Shown piece after piece: positions 12,855-24,095 of a stretch of DNA of 64,000 nucleotides; the stretch's first letter is position 1; each line of letters begins with the position of its first letter. This stretch comes from Antedon bifida (Eukaryota; Echinodermata; Crinoidea; Comatulida; Antedonidae). Location of the stretch: the NCBI GenBank assembly GCA_963402885.1, contig OY727103.1, positions 18,068,085 to 18,132,084 on the forward strand, written 5' to 3'. The notes under the pieces were generated by a model that saw only the letters and a list, made by a program, of their open reading frames with translations, was not told the origin of the DNA and searched no databases. The position numbers and the translations under genes were made by a program.

Positions 12855-13949
12855 AGGATGCCTTGACATACCTAAACTTGTTTTTGTGCGATAACTTCGG
12901 CTTCATTATAAACACGTACAATTCTAATCTTGACCTATGACCGCTCCGAGTTCGTCAAACAAGTACACATGTATGCAAGTTTACGTGAGCAGACACGATA
13001 ACTGACCTATGATGCGCACGTAAATGTAAGACTATTGTTTCTATGATGAGTACGATTGTCTCCAAACGTACTTAATTAGTTTAGTTAGTTTATTATTATG
13101 CGTGCCAATTGTTTAAAACTAATTTACTCAATTCATTTGGGATTGAATTATTATTTGATTTGTATTGTCTTTTTTCCCTTCTATTTCTTTAAAAACTGGT
13201 AGTTGTTGAATATTACCATTGGACATTACTTTAACCATTTAGGCCTAATGATATACAAATAATTAATGTTTATGAGTGTGGTACAAATAATGACATTATT
13301 AAATGTACCATTCCACGCCATATAAAACATTCTTTATTTGTTTTAGGCTATATAACATCTAAATAGATTCCTGTCATTTGAATCAGATTGAAAAGATTTT
13401 TTTTTAGCATAGAGAAAAAAAGTACCATTTAACGATCGTTAAATAGTGCGTAAAATTGCACGCCAGCAATCGTCCAATCAAATGTCCAATTTAACGAAAT
13501 AATCAACGCCTTAGATAGGCCAACTCATTATGAAGAGGTATCTTTTTTTCGTGTGTTTATCAGTAAGTATACGGTATAACTGATTCTCAAATGTATCTAT
13601 ACATTGTACAGTATCATAAGCAAATTCTGAGATGCGGTGTCACATAATGTGCGGTACCATAAGCCTAACCTTAACAAATTATATTTATGTTATTCATTTG
13701 TATGCATTGCTGCAATTTATTTGTAAAAGTCGTAATTGAAGAACGAGATGGCTAAAGTAGAATTCAATTGGTAGAGACTGAACTCTTTACCGTACGATGG
13801 GAGCTGTCCATATTTACATCGCTAATTATAAAAAAAATCATATTCTGTAAGTTAAAAAATGTCTTTTTTCTTAACTGATGTTATAATTAATCATATTCCA
13901 TATTTAAATTACACATAATTGTTCAATATATTATCTCTATATTGGAAAA

Positions 13950-14585
13950 AAAAGTTGTCAACTTTCTAAACTAGATTCTGAAACAAACGCTGATAACTTT
14001 TGAGAATCTGAAACAAAAGTTGATAACTTTCTAGACTAGAATCAAACAAATGTTGATGACTTTCTAGACTAGATTCAAACAAATGTTGATGACTTTCTAG
14101 ACTAGATTCTGAAACAAACGCTGATAACTTTCGAGATTCTGAAACAAAAGTTGATAATTTTCTAGACTAGATTCAAACAAATGTTGATGACTTTCTAGAC
14201 TACATTCTGAAACAAAAGTTAATAACTTTCGAGATTCTAAAACAAAAGTTGATAACTTTCTAGACTATATTCTGAAACAAAAGTTCATACATTTCTAGAC
14301 TAGATTCTGAAACAAAAGTTAATAACTTTCTAGATTTTGAAACAAAAGTTGATAACTTTCGAGATTCTGAAACAAAAGTTGTTAACTTTCTAGGCTAGAT
14401 TCTGAAACAAAAGTTGATAACTTTCTAGACTAGATTCTGAAAATATTTTCTTAGTTTGCCAAATTCTAAAAAGAAAGCGTGCACCTTTTTAGAATCTGAA
14501 ATAAAACTTTCTTTCTAACTTTCAGGATTATGAATAAAAGTTGATAACTTTCTGAACTAAAAAGAAAGTTGATATCATTCTGAAT
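13950..14585 (+). repeat. Minisatellite, about 35-bp unit
   Basis: Well over a dozen imperfect copies of GATTCTGAAACAAAAGTTGA followed by TAACTTTCTAGACTA succeed each other. The last 100 bp are progressively degenerate. Shorter units lacking CTAGACTA alternate with full ones. No frame of length runs through it. Confidence 0.85.
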
Positions 14586-15164
14586 TCGGACAACATTCTT
14601 GAAATGGAACGTAATCTACGTTGGGAATTGCAGGGTTGAAATTAATTTAATAAAACCTGAAAATCTTGTCGAAAAATGAATAAAATATTTTATATACGAC
14701 TGGAGCAAAAAAGACTAGCAAGCGTAGGCGAATAGCAGCATGATGCAGAAGAGGCTAGACGAACTCGAATATGAAAAAAAAAAGAAAGGCATGCAAGAAC
14801 AAGTTCATAAAAGGTTTAATTTCAAAAATAAATTATATATCTGTGAATATAAACAATAAATGATATGATATATAACAACCATCATTATTAATGTTCAGTA
14901 ATGTTGTTGTGGCATGAAATAGTGAAAACAAGTTAATGCTAAATATAGAAAAAGTAGAAGGCAATTGTGTTATTATTCCTATCACATCACCACAATTAGT
15001 TTTATAATCAACACATAAGTAATGTTGTTTTTTTTCTGTGCAATTGTGAAAAACAAGTTATTTCTAAAAATAGGAAGAAAGTAACCATTTAACTTTTAAT
15101 ATTCCTATCACAATCTGACCATAATTAGTTCTAATTGTCAATTCACCGATGTTTGCTTCTCGTG

Positions 15165-15322
15165 TCGTGTATTCATGTTGACCCTTTCTTAGCAATTGGA
15201 TGCAACGCAAGGTCGACAGCGTTTGACCAATCACGACGAGATAGATCACTCGAACTAACGCTTGTGATTGGTCAACATGCTTGCTGTGTGTTGTTGCGTT
15301 GCGTCCTAGTGGGACACAACAT
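15165..15322. mobile_element. MITE, 'CCCACTAGGACGCAACG' family
   Basis: Inner complementary segments GTTTGACCAATCAC and GTGATTGGTCAAC flank a short loop. The right end is TTGCGTTGCGTCCTAGTGGGA, as in the rest of this family. The left end (GGATGCAACGCAAGG) is more diverged. The frames on both strands at 15064-15360 fall within this hairpin and are not genes. Confidence 0.55.
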
Positions 15323-16410
15323 TTAATTCCTTCTCGATTAATGAATGGATCTTTAAACAATAGAGAAGCTGTCAGTCATGTTATAATTAAGATCTTTGTC
15401 ACGAAATAACTCAAATGCCAATAACAGATACAAATAAAATAGCACATTGCAGATTGTGATTCATCACTTTTTAAAAATTGTTATTCTTCATTACATATCT
15501 TTTTTTTTTCTTTTTAATTTATTCATACCAGCACAGGAGAACTTTTATTCATTTAAATGTGTTTTTGAAACTGACTGTTATTTATTTTGTTTAATATAAA
15601 TATTTTTAATAACCTAAAACATGCTTTGACTCTTTCAATTATTGAAAGAGTTAAAATACAGATAAATAAAGGTATTAACTTCCAAGTTAAAACTTAGTTA
15701 AACTTTAGTTATTATTAATAAATATTAATATTTCTACACAGATAGAATAACAGAGTTTATAAATATTCGTTTTTTATTTCCATCAAGTAAAAGTAAAGAT
15801 GAGAGTGATTCTCAAATGTATTTGCTTTTAACTTGACAATACCAAAATTCATTTTACCGGAGTATATTCTTTACTTTACACGTAGGCTAAATAATAGTTT
15901 AAAGGATTTATCAACATTTACATAAATTTGTTAACGTCACAGTTGTATAGTTTATTAATTTGATCTCTTTTAATCACTTCATAATTGGTATTTTTAAGGA
16001 ATTTCACTCTTCCCTGTTCTCCTGCTGTTTTTAATATATTGCCAAGGGAAAATCAATTTTCCAGTTATTGAAAAAATAGGTATCTTGAATCTTATGGACT
16101 TATTGACCAGCAGAGAATCAATTTGGCTTATTGTTTCAAATGACATAGTTGGCTTTCATTAAGAAAATTATTATGTCTACGTCTTCTCTAATAGTTAATG
16201 ATCACCTAACAATGAACTTGGAATTATTGGACTGATATCTTTGTAATACGTAAGTTATCATTAACAAATAACTGAATTGTCTACTAGTTTAGTCTGCATT
16301 TAAGTTTGTTTTAAAGGACCTTTTCACCTCTAAGGAATTTTTAATCGCAATCAAACTTTGGTAGGCCTATACGTTTTTGTCTGTGTATGTGTTTGGTGGT
16401 GTTTCATTAG
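15323..16410. other. AT-rich non-coding stretch
   Basis: Nothing beyond low-complexity AT-rich sequence. Confidence 0.4.
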
Positions 16411-16473
16411 GGAAGTTGGGACCGGTTAGGGTTTGGATGGGAGACCATGGCAATATTGGGTGTATTAATGGAG
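16411..16473 (+). pseudogene. 5S rRNA 3'-half-like fragment (5S pseudogene or 5S-derived SINE head)
   Basis: The sequence GACCGGTTAG, then TTTGGATGGGAGACC, then GGCAATATTGGGTG matches the conserved 3' half of 5S rRNA, which includes the C box of the internal promoter (GGATGGGAGACC). The 5' half is not recognisable. A moderately GC-richer tail runs to about 16640, which would fit a 5S-derived SINE, but a simple retropseudogene is equally possible. A 62-codon frame beginning in it is a by-product. Confidence 0.55.
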
Positions 16474-16639
16474 CTGGGGGTTCCATCAGCATCTGCTGAC
16501 TCTTATGACACTGTGCATATTGACTCTGACTTTTCTCTGGTCAAGGTGGGAGCTGGACAAGAGAAGCCCAATGATAGGACCAACCAAGGTGCTTTAAACA
16601 GTCCTGGCTTATATTTGCATCCATCATCCAGATGACTAT

Positions 16640-18314
16640 CGGAGTTTTATATTAGTATTCATCACTCTTTCCTGATATGACAATTCATTCCATTTATATA
16701 TATTTTATTTTATGTATCTCTATAAAATAAAAAATTGCTCGATTGAATATTTAAAATCATCGTTTCAGTCAGATAAACATTGTGTAGATATGTTTATCTT
16801 AAAATTACTTAATTTCTATTTTGAATCGAATATTATTTTTAGAAATAGCACTTAGCAGTTAAATGTAGCTATCTTTGAATAGAAAATTAAATTAAGTTTA
16901 CAGAAGATATCTTTTGATATTAGCGGCACATACTGTAGAGATTTAATGGAGAATGCACTTAAATGACAGGTGAAAGCAGTACTGTATACAAATAGAAAGT
17001 AAAAAAGAATTTAATAAAATCTATATTCATGTAGTTTTTAATCTTAAAGGGAAAAGTATCTGATTAAATTAAGTATTTCAATGTCATAGAAAGTCCTGAT
17101 AATTATTGTGTGACATAATTGACCGATACAAATCTCTACGGAGCCTTTTTTTATTGAGATTTAAAAAAAAATGATGATAGAAAACGTTAGTTTGTGATGT
17201 TATCGTCAATGTGCGTTCAAATATTGACCTTTCGTTTTAACAGCGCGCTAATACTAGAACATGCTTCTTAAAATAAAAGTAAATAGTTATTCCGCGCAGA
17301 TGTTTCCGAGGGTATGGTGTTCGCACGGCGTAAACGTTGTGTTTCTTTGTCCTGTTTTGACGTAATGACAAGATTGTAAACTCATCGAATTACATACACG
17401 CAAGTATGCCCTCTATAGTATACAATTATATAATAGCATTTCACGTGACAGTAAGTATTGTTGAATATATAATTGAAGTCCAGGAAATCAGAGCTCAGAC
17501 TGCGTTTGATTGTGATTAAAAAAGCAACATCCTGGATAACATGCACGTTTTCACATAGCTGGATTTCAAAGGTGCGATAATAGAACGGAGAACGGCATGG
17601 CATCAAGTTTTTGAATAGCTAGTTTTTAGCGGATGAAATATTGTTATCAACATACTGAACCAATATTTTTTCTCAAACTGAGTTGTGGCGAAGTCCGTTG
17701 ATGAGTTTGTCGCGCTTAGGTTCTTGAAATATTTCTGTGATGTGATATATTTTGATATCTTGCTTGGATATTTGTAAAAGGTAAGAAACGGATTTTAATA
17801 TTCTTTTAGTCACCAATATCAAGAGTTATTAATGTACGATACAAATAATCTAGATTTATAATCTTAGTTAGGTAAATACAGCAAATAATATCCAAACACG
17901 TACAACTTCACGTAAAACCTGAAAAGAAACAACTTTGCAATTTTGGATTACATTTTTTAACGCACTCTTCAGTTATTTATACGTTGTTAAAAACTTCAAA
18001 TAAAGAATCTATAATTTGCAAGTGTATGTGCAGTAGGTAGTGGGTTGACTGTGATAAAAAGTAAAGAATCATCATGATAAATCGAAACAAGAAAACGGAA
18101 ATTTTATGAAGTTTTTTCATAAAAAGATCAGAAACTGTTGAGATAATATTAACGGAAAAGTTTTAAAAGCTTATAATATAGTAGATTTAACTACGTTTAA
18201 ATACGATTCACATGATTAACTATTGTCTCTTGTTATAGTTATATTCACTCTTTGTATTCATAATAATAAGCGACCACGTCAATATTATTCTTATCAATAT
18301 CAAAATATATTCAA
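16640..18314. other. Non-coding stretch
   Basis: No gene is supported; only short domain-free frames. Confidence 0.4.
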
Positions 18315-18762
18315 AATCATTTTGTACATTTTAACCAGTTTATGCATGATTTACTCGGTATTTAGCAAGTTTCCAAATTGAAACTAAAATCATACGTTAT
18401 TGCAGACAAAAATGTAAGTAGTAATTGTAACAATGTTTGAACAATAGCAACAAAAAGACAAAGGTTTAGCTATACTCATTTTGTACTTTTTAACCTGTTA
18501 GCGCATGATTTACTATGGTATTTAGCAAGTTTCCATATTGACACTAAACTTATTTCGGGAAAAAATGCAGTTACTATAGTAATTGCAACAATGTTAGAAC
18601 AATAGCAACAAAAAAGACAAAGACTTAACTATTCTCATTTTATACTTTTTAACGTGTTTATGCATGAGTTACTATTAGCAAGTTTCCACATTGAAACTAA
18701 AATCATACGTTATCGCAGGAAAAATGTAGTTACTATAGTAATTGCAACAATGTTAGAACAAG
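18315..18762 (+). repeat. Tandem triplication, about 158-bp unit
   Basis: Three successive copies start near 18316, 18474 and 18632. Each has TCATTTTGTAC, TTTAACC, GCATGATTTACT, TTTAGCAAGTTTCC, a GAAACTAAAATCATACGTTA-type block, and GTAATTGCAACAATG followed by a GAACAATAGCAAC block. The third copy is joined directly to an ACCG-core element. A related single copy lies at about 28.88-28.99 kb, so the unit is an interspersed repeat that expanded locally. Confidence 0.85.
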
Positions 18763-18858
18763 GCCGCCATATATACATGGCTGCAGTCGCGTGCTCAAAT
18801 TTGAGTTAGTGTTTACCGACCAACCGACCGACCGATCAACCAACCGACCGACATAGTG
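18763..18858 (+). repeat. ACCG-core short interspersed element, copy 3
   Basis: It carries AAGGCCGCCATATATACATGG, then GCTGCAGTCGCGTGCTCAAA, GTGTTTACCGACCAACC, and ACATAGTG. The right end with CGCGACTAA is missing, so the copy is truncated. Confidence 0.65.
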
Positions 18859-19487
18859 CTGCTGCACTTAACTATTATTATTGTATATAAACGACACGAT
18901 GTAAAAACACTGTGTAAAAATAATCATTGTTTGTAATTGTTGTAACGTTTTGAAGATTATCTAGGCCTATAAATATAATATAAATAGTGTTAGGCCTATA
19001 ATCATTTTTAAAAACACATTTGGAACAACATTCAAAACAACAACTCAACTTGGTTTATTCAAATTGAGACAAAGTAATAAAAGCCAACATAATTGTAAAC
19101 ATTTACAAAAAGGAAAAAAATGTTTCAAAAAATGTTTCTACACAACTTGAAAAATAATAATTAAACAATTCATATTTGAATTGATTTTTCAATATGCCCT
19201 TAAAACTAATAAATTGCCTACACAAAATTTTACTTTCATGAAGATTTTTTTTTATTTATTAATGTATATCACATTACATTCTTTTCATTAGTTTGCATAA
19301 AACGACTTAATTCAGATGATTCTAAAGCTACTTTATCGATCATTCAAATAAAATGTAAAAAAATAAACATTAGCCTAATGGCATGTAACATTAAGTATGA
19401 GTACATTAAATCGTTTACTCAATTCGAATATTAAAAGATAATCATAATCATAATAACTATTTTTTGGTAGTAAACATGGACAAACTG

Positions 19488-19858
19488 GTCAACATGACCA
19501 GTTTTATCTTAACATGACCAGTTTTATCTTAATATGACCAGTTTTATCTTAACATGACCAGTTTTATCGTAACATGACCAGTTTTATCGTAACATGACCA
19601 GTTTATCTTAACATGACAAGTTTATCTTAAAATGACCAGTTTTATCTTAACATGACCAGTTTATCTTAACATGACCAGTTTATCTTAACATGACCAGTTT
19701 ATCTTAACATGACCAGTTTTATCTTAATATGGCCAGTTTTATCTTAACATGACCAGTTTTATCTTAACATGACCATTTTATCTTAACATGACCAGTTTAT
19801 CTTAACATGACCAGTTTTATCTTAATATGACCAGTTTTATCTTAACATGACCAATTTA
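19488..19858 (+). repeat. Minisatellite A1, 20-bp unit
   Basis: About nineteen copies of AACATGACCAGTTTTATCTT follow each other, with private variants (ATCGT twice in a row, GACAAG, AATATGGCC, ACCATTTTATC). The array is followed by a poly-A run. The order of variants is almost the same as in the array at 20.7 kb. Confidence 0.9.
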
Positions 19859-20702
19859 AAAAAAAAAAAAAAAAAAACAAAATAGCCTATGTACTTTTAT
19901 AACAACTATACCGCATACAAACAATAGCCAACTCGCAAACTGTCAGTAACTGATTCGCAGTTCACCATACAATCTGCATTCACCGTAACGCATAACAATC
20001 ATCCTTCTCATAAACGTCATTTAAAACTCCCCAAAACTTGTGACTGCTGTTCAGACACTTCAGTTTCGTACTAAAAACACTATAAAGTTTCATTTACACT
20101 GAACGCATTCTAGTTCGGTTGCTGGATGGAAATTGAGAAAACTCCGGGCACGTTGGGCGCACTGCGTCAACACGTTTCGTTTGGTACGGAATCCGAATAA
20201 GTCTGTGTGAACGGTTATAAACACTAGGCTCATTTTCACGATATTTTTCCGGGCTCTGTGTGAACGTAGCTTACCTGTGTATGTCAAAAAACATGAAATG
20301 TTTAAAACCGATACAATTTTCTATACAAATGACTGAAGATATGGACTATGAATAATTGCCTAAAAAATTGACTTAGTTTAATAAGCCTGTCCCCTCTCTA
20401 TCAGCCGAACTTAGATTATCAGACAATTTCTAATTTACTGAAAGTTCAAATTAATGTTTAATCTTTATTGCAAACATCTGAAGATGTTTTAGTTATATAA
20501 AAATAACTTTTATGTACATCCTGACATGTCATTTTTTGACACGAAAGTGTCGTACAGTATATCTGACAGGGAAACTTCATCAGGAGTGACGCCACCAGGT
20601 TCTAAGTGTGACGTCAGAGGTTTGTTGTTCTCTCTCGGACCAACATTAATTCAAGTGAGAAGTTACGAGTAAGGATTTAGGAATATTCCAAATTAATTCC
20701 TA
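19859..20702. other. Spacer between two copies of one minisatellite
   Basis: The spacer begins with a poly-A run and has no gene. A segment at about 20085-20280 has partly complementary ends (TTACACTGAACGCATTC... and GTGTGAACGTAGCTTA) and may be an eroded MITE, but I cannot delimit it. Confidence 0.4.
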
Positions 20703-21056
20703 TTATATGACCAGTTTTATCTTAACATGACCAGTTTTATCTTAATATGACCAGTTTTATCTTAACATGACCAGTTTTATCGTAACATGACCAGTTTTAT
20801 CGTAACATGACCAGTTTATCTTAACATGACAAGTTTATCTTAAAATGACCAGTTTTATCTTAACATGACCAGTTTATCTTAACATGACCAGTTTATCTTA
20901 ACATGACCAGTTTTATCTTAATATGGCCAGTTTTATCTTAACATGACCAGTTTTATCTTAACATGACCATTTTATCTTAACATGACCAGTTTATCTTAAC
21001 ATGACCAGTTTTATCTTAATATGACCAGTTTTATCTTAACATGACCAATTTTATCT
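20703..21056 (+). repeat. Minisatellite A2, near copy of A1
   Basis: The same 20-bp unit occurs in the same variant order as A1: two ATCGT units, then the GACAAG unit, the AAAATGACC unit, short TTTATC units, the AATATGGCC unit and the ACCATTTTATC unit. It is about one unit shorter in the middle. This is a duplication of a finished array, not independent amplification. Confidence 0.9.
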
Positions 21057-22812
21057 TCTTATCTATTTTATCGTCGATCGTTATCGTTCTAGTATTTCGC
21101 AGCCTTTATCCGATAATTCTTTTATATTTTAACTATGAAACGTTTGAACATATTGTTTATACATTTTGTATGGATCAATTTCCAATATCCATTGTTATTT
21201 TGCTTCATCCTCCTTAAATAAACTTCAAATGACTTAACGGTAAATTACTCTGTATGTCGAGACACAATTCTCACCGTATTGTAACATGTAAACATGTATG
21301 ATGGTACAGATAGATTTGTATTAAGCGATTCTATAATATCTTAATACGTTTCAGTACGGAAAAGCACTTTATAATTGCCGCGGGCATTATACATGTAAAG
21401 GCAAACTTAATCAGAGATATTGAGGCTGTCGAACATTATAGCAAGCTTAAGATTCGTAATACTCGTACAACGATATTTGAAGTTCAATCAAATATCGATC
21501 TGAAATCTATCCAAAACTTTCCTAATTTGTTTTCTCTTTTGTGGCGTAAACACTTTTGCCAATGTATAGCATAGGAAAAATGATGGGACCTCCGTAATAT
21601 TCTATTTTTTTTAAACTTTATGACTTCATCAAAATTAACGTTAAACATGTTCGAAAGATAATTGCCTGTGCAACATATTCAATTTAGGCACGTAGAATTA
21701 AGCGAGATGTGCGCATTTTAGAATGTGATACCTTTTATTTTCTTTAATATTAGGCCAAAACCTTGTTTAAATCAACAGTAACAATAATTAGTATGATACT
21801 GTTGTAACATGTGACACAGTTTCTATGATACAATTACTGTAGATAAATTCGGTAAAGGGATGAAATTTCAATACAGTAGAAACAGAGCTGTACCACGCAA
21901 CGTTCCTAAAATACAGAAGAAATAAAGGTGTAGTTAAGATGAAGTCACTCACCTTGATATGACACAACTCTACAATATTGTTGGCTTTATTTAATAAAGA
22001 GAGAATAACAAATTAAATGAAATATAATACAAAGAATTATATACTGTCTTCGGATCAACTTTCGTTGATAATATAAGGATCATCATTGAGATTTCTAGTT
22101 TAATAAATGTTAGGCCTATTTAGCAATGTAAATATTCTGTATAAACAGTGAATAAATAAAATGATACAATTACAAAGAAATCACAGCTTGAATAACACTA
22201 AACGAAAATAGATTGGCGCTTACGGAGTTTGAATTTGAAGGTAATAACCTCTAGAATGTTATCTACCTATATAACAGATTCATTGTTTTAACGGAAGAAG
22301 GACTGGACAGAGGTACCGCAACTGTTACAGTTATTGTTATACACATTCATTTTACATGTGGGGGGTACCAACCCTATGCCTACTGAAAACGGGCGAATTA
22401 TAGATAATTACATTCTATTAACCAATTACTGAGGGCAATTACATTGTTAAAATTTAGTTTATTTAAAATGAAAAAACACAGACATAAATTCCACAAGTAA
22501 ATCCCAATGTGTAATTTGTAAAACAAACCACAATTAACTGGGATTATTATACAATCTGGATGTATTAAAGTACTTAATACACTTATACCCTAACAGACTA
22601 CTTTCTTTATGGTTTATAATTATACCGAGCACCAAGGGAAGATAACAACTAGGATATTACTCCTCCCAAATATCATGTCCAATTAATCGATAATCTCACG
22701 TCCAGACTACAGTACTGTACGTGTATTGTACAGTAGCTACAAATATACCCTTGTTACCGGTACATTTTTAAATGAAAAAAGTTATCAATTAATTCTTGAC
22801 ACCGAATTCGTT
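21057..22812. other. Non-coding stretch
   Basis: It starts with TTTTATCGTCGATCGTTATCG, which matches the terminal inverted repeat of the MITE at 56.67 kb and is probably a fragment of that family. The rest shows no gene. Confidence 0.4.
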
Positions 22813-22983
22813 TGTAAAGCTCTTTCTACAGTATCAAACTTTATGTGACAAAACAATGTGATATGTACATATATTGACATGATGATGTCATATCACTACC
22901 ATATTTAAGCATACCACTACCAAATTTGGGCACATCACACTTTTTTGTCAAACAAGTTTGATAGTGTAGACAGAGCTGTACCC
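22813..22983 (-). mobile_element. MITE, 'TCTACACTATCAAAC' family, copy 3
   Basis: The two ends are inverted: AGCTCTTTCTACAGTATCAA and GTTTGATAGTGTAGACAGAGCT. The interior has ATGATGATGTCATATCACTACC and TTTGGGCACATCACAC, the complement of motifs in the copies at 8.6 and 9.2 kb. It is one of the better preserved copies. Confidence 0.75.
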
Positions 22984-23017
22984 GATTCTCAGTGTCTCAA
23001 ACTACTACTATTTGCCC

Positions 23018-23190
23018 ATTATCATAGGAATATTTGGAAATACAGCATCTCATGTGTATCACATGTGGTACCTGTATCATGTAAGGTTAGGTTAAGGGTT
23101 AGGTTATTGTGATACTTAAAAATTACATGTGAAATACATGTGATGTTGTACAGCATTACGGTACCAAAATTCATGATACTGGAGAAATAA
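23018..23190. mobile_element. MITE, 'CAGCATCTCATGTG' family, copy 1
   Basis: The inverted ends are ATCATAGGAATATTTGGAAA plus TACAGCATCTCATGTGTATC at the left, and ACATGTGATGTTGTACAGC plus ATGATACTGG at the right. The centre has TAAGGTTAGGTTAAGGGTTAGG. Related copies lie at 29.45 and 46.75 kb. The TTAGGG-like centre is short and inside the MITE, so it is not telomeric. Confidence 0.7.
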
Positions 23191-23838
23191 TTATAGATAA
23201 AATATGGAGGAAAAACTAAAAATGTATTATTACTATTTTATATTACTATTATTAAATTTATTTTTTTCTCTATGGATAAAAGTACTGTATATCGAATAGA
23301 AGTATCGAATTTTCGCCATCACGTACGTATATCGAATTTGTTGCTATGGAGTGATATCATAAAAGTGGTAATCTCAATTTTTAATTAAATCTTGAATCAC
23401 GTTCCTTACAAAATGAAATTAAAAACAAACAGGTAGTATTAAATAATAGTAACAAAACAAAATAAAACACCGGCTAATGTCAATGAATGCGGTTTTTAAT
23501 ACATATTTGGGCGGAGTGTTTTCACAATTTAATTGTTGTTGTAGATATTGTTTTCACATTTACATTGTTATTGTGAGTAAAGTGTTTTTTAAATTTTCCT
23601 TGTAATTACATTTGTGGGCGGACTATTTTCACTTTTTGTTACTGTGGATAAACAAGGTTTTCACATTAATTTTGGTTATTATTACACTTGTAGGCGAGTG
23701 TTTTCACATTTCGGCACATCTCTGAGTGTTTAAGGACGATTTTTCACTAATCGTATTCATGTTTCCCTTTTTGTGCATACGAACATATTTACACGTGAGT
23801 GAGCTATTCTTTCAAACAATCTCAAGGCGTGATCGAAC
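23191..23838. other. Non-coding stretch with GGGCGG-ACT-TTTTCAC repeats
   Basis: Between about 23510 and 23720 a loosely repeated phrase recurs (GGGCGGAGTGTTTTCACA, GGGCGGACTATTTTCAC, GTAGGCGAGTGTTTTCACA), spaced 80-110 bp apart. It is a very degenerate tandem repeat. No gene. Confidence 0.45.
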
Positions 23839-24095
23839 TTATGGAACGTCGTTTACGCAACATTTCGATGATATGTGAATGAATGCACCGATTATATAAA
23901 TGTCATGACGCGATGTAAATGGAATGCTTTGAGTGAAATGTTTTGAATGACATGCTTTGAATGAAATGTTTTGAATGCATTCAAATCATTTCATTCACAT
24001 CGTGTCATGAAATTCATACCATCAATGCATGTCATATACATATTAAGTCATACAATTTATATCATCGAAATGTTGCGTAAACGGCGTTCCATACG
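23839..24095. mobile_element. Hairpin MITE, about 255 bp
   Basis: The left arm ATGGAACGTCGTTTACGCAA plus CATTTCGATGATAT is the reverse complement of the right arm ATATCATCGAAATGTTGCG plus TAAACGGCGTTCCAT, with very few mismatches. The loop contains the slipped repeat TGAATGAAATGTTTTGAATG. Short frames on both strands here are hairpin artefacts. Confidence 0.75.

Noticed and set aside
15064..15360. 98-codon minus-strand frame
   Set aside because: It covers a hairpin MITE; the overlapping frame on the other strand arises from the same inverted repeat.
16447..16635. 62-codon plus-strand frame
   Set aside because: It begins inside the 5S-like segment and has no domain; the sequence is better explained as a 5S-derived repeat.
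19488..19858. CRISPR or satellite centromere candidate
   Set aside because: The 20-bp units have no spacers and the array is only 370 bp long; it is an ordinary minisatellite.
23085..23105. Telomere-like GGTTAGGTTAAGGGTTAGG
   Set aside because: Only two to three irregular units, in the centre of a MITE that recurs elsewhere.
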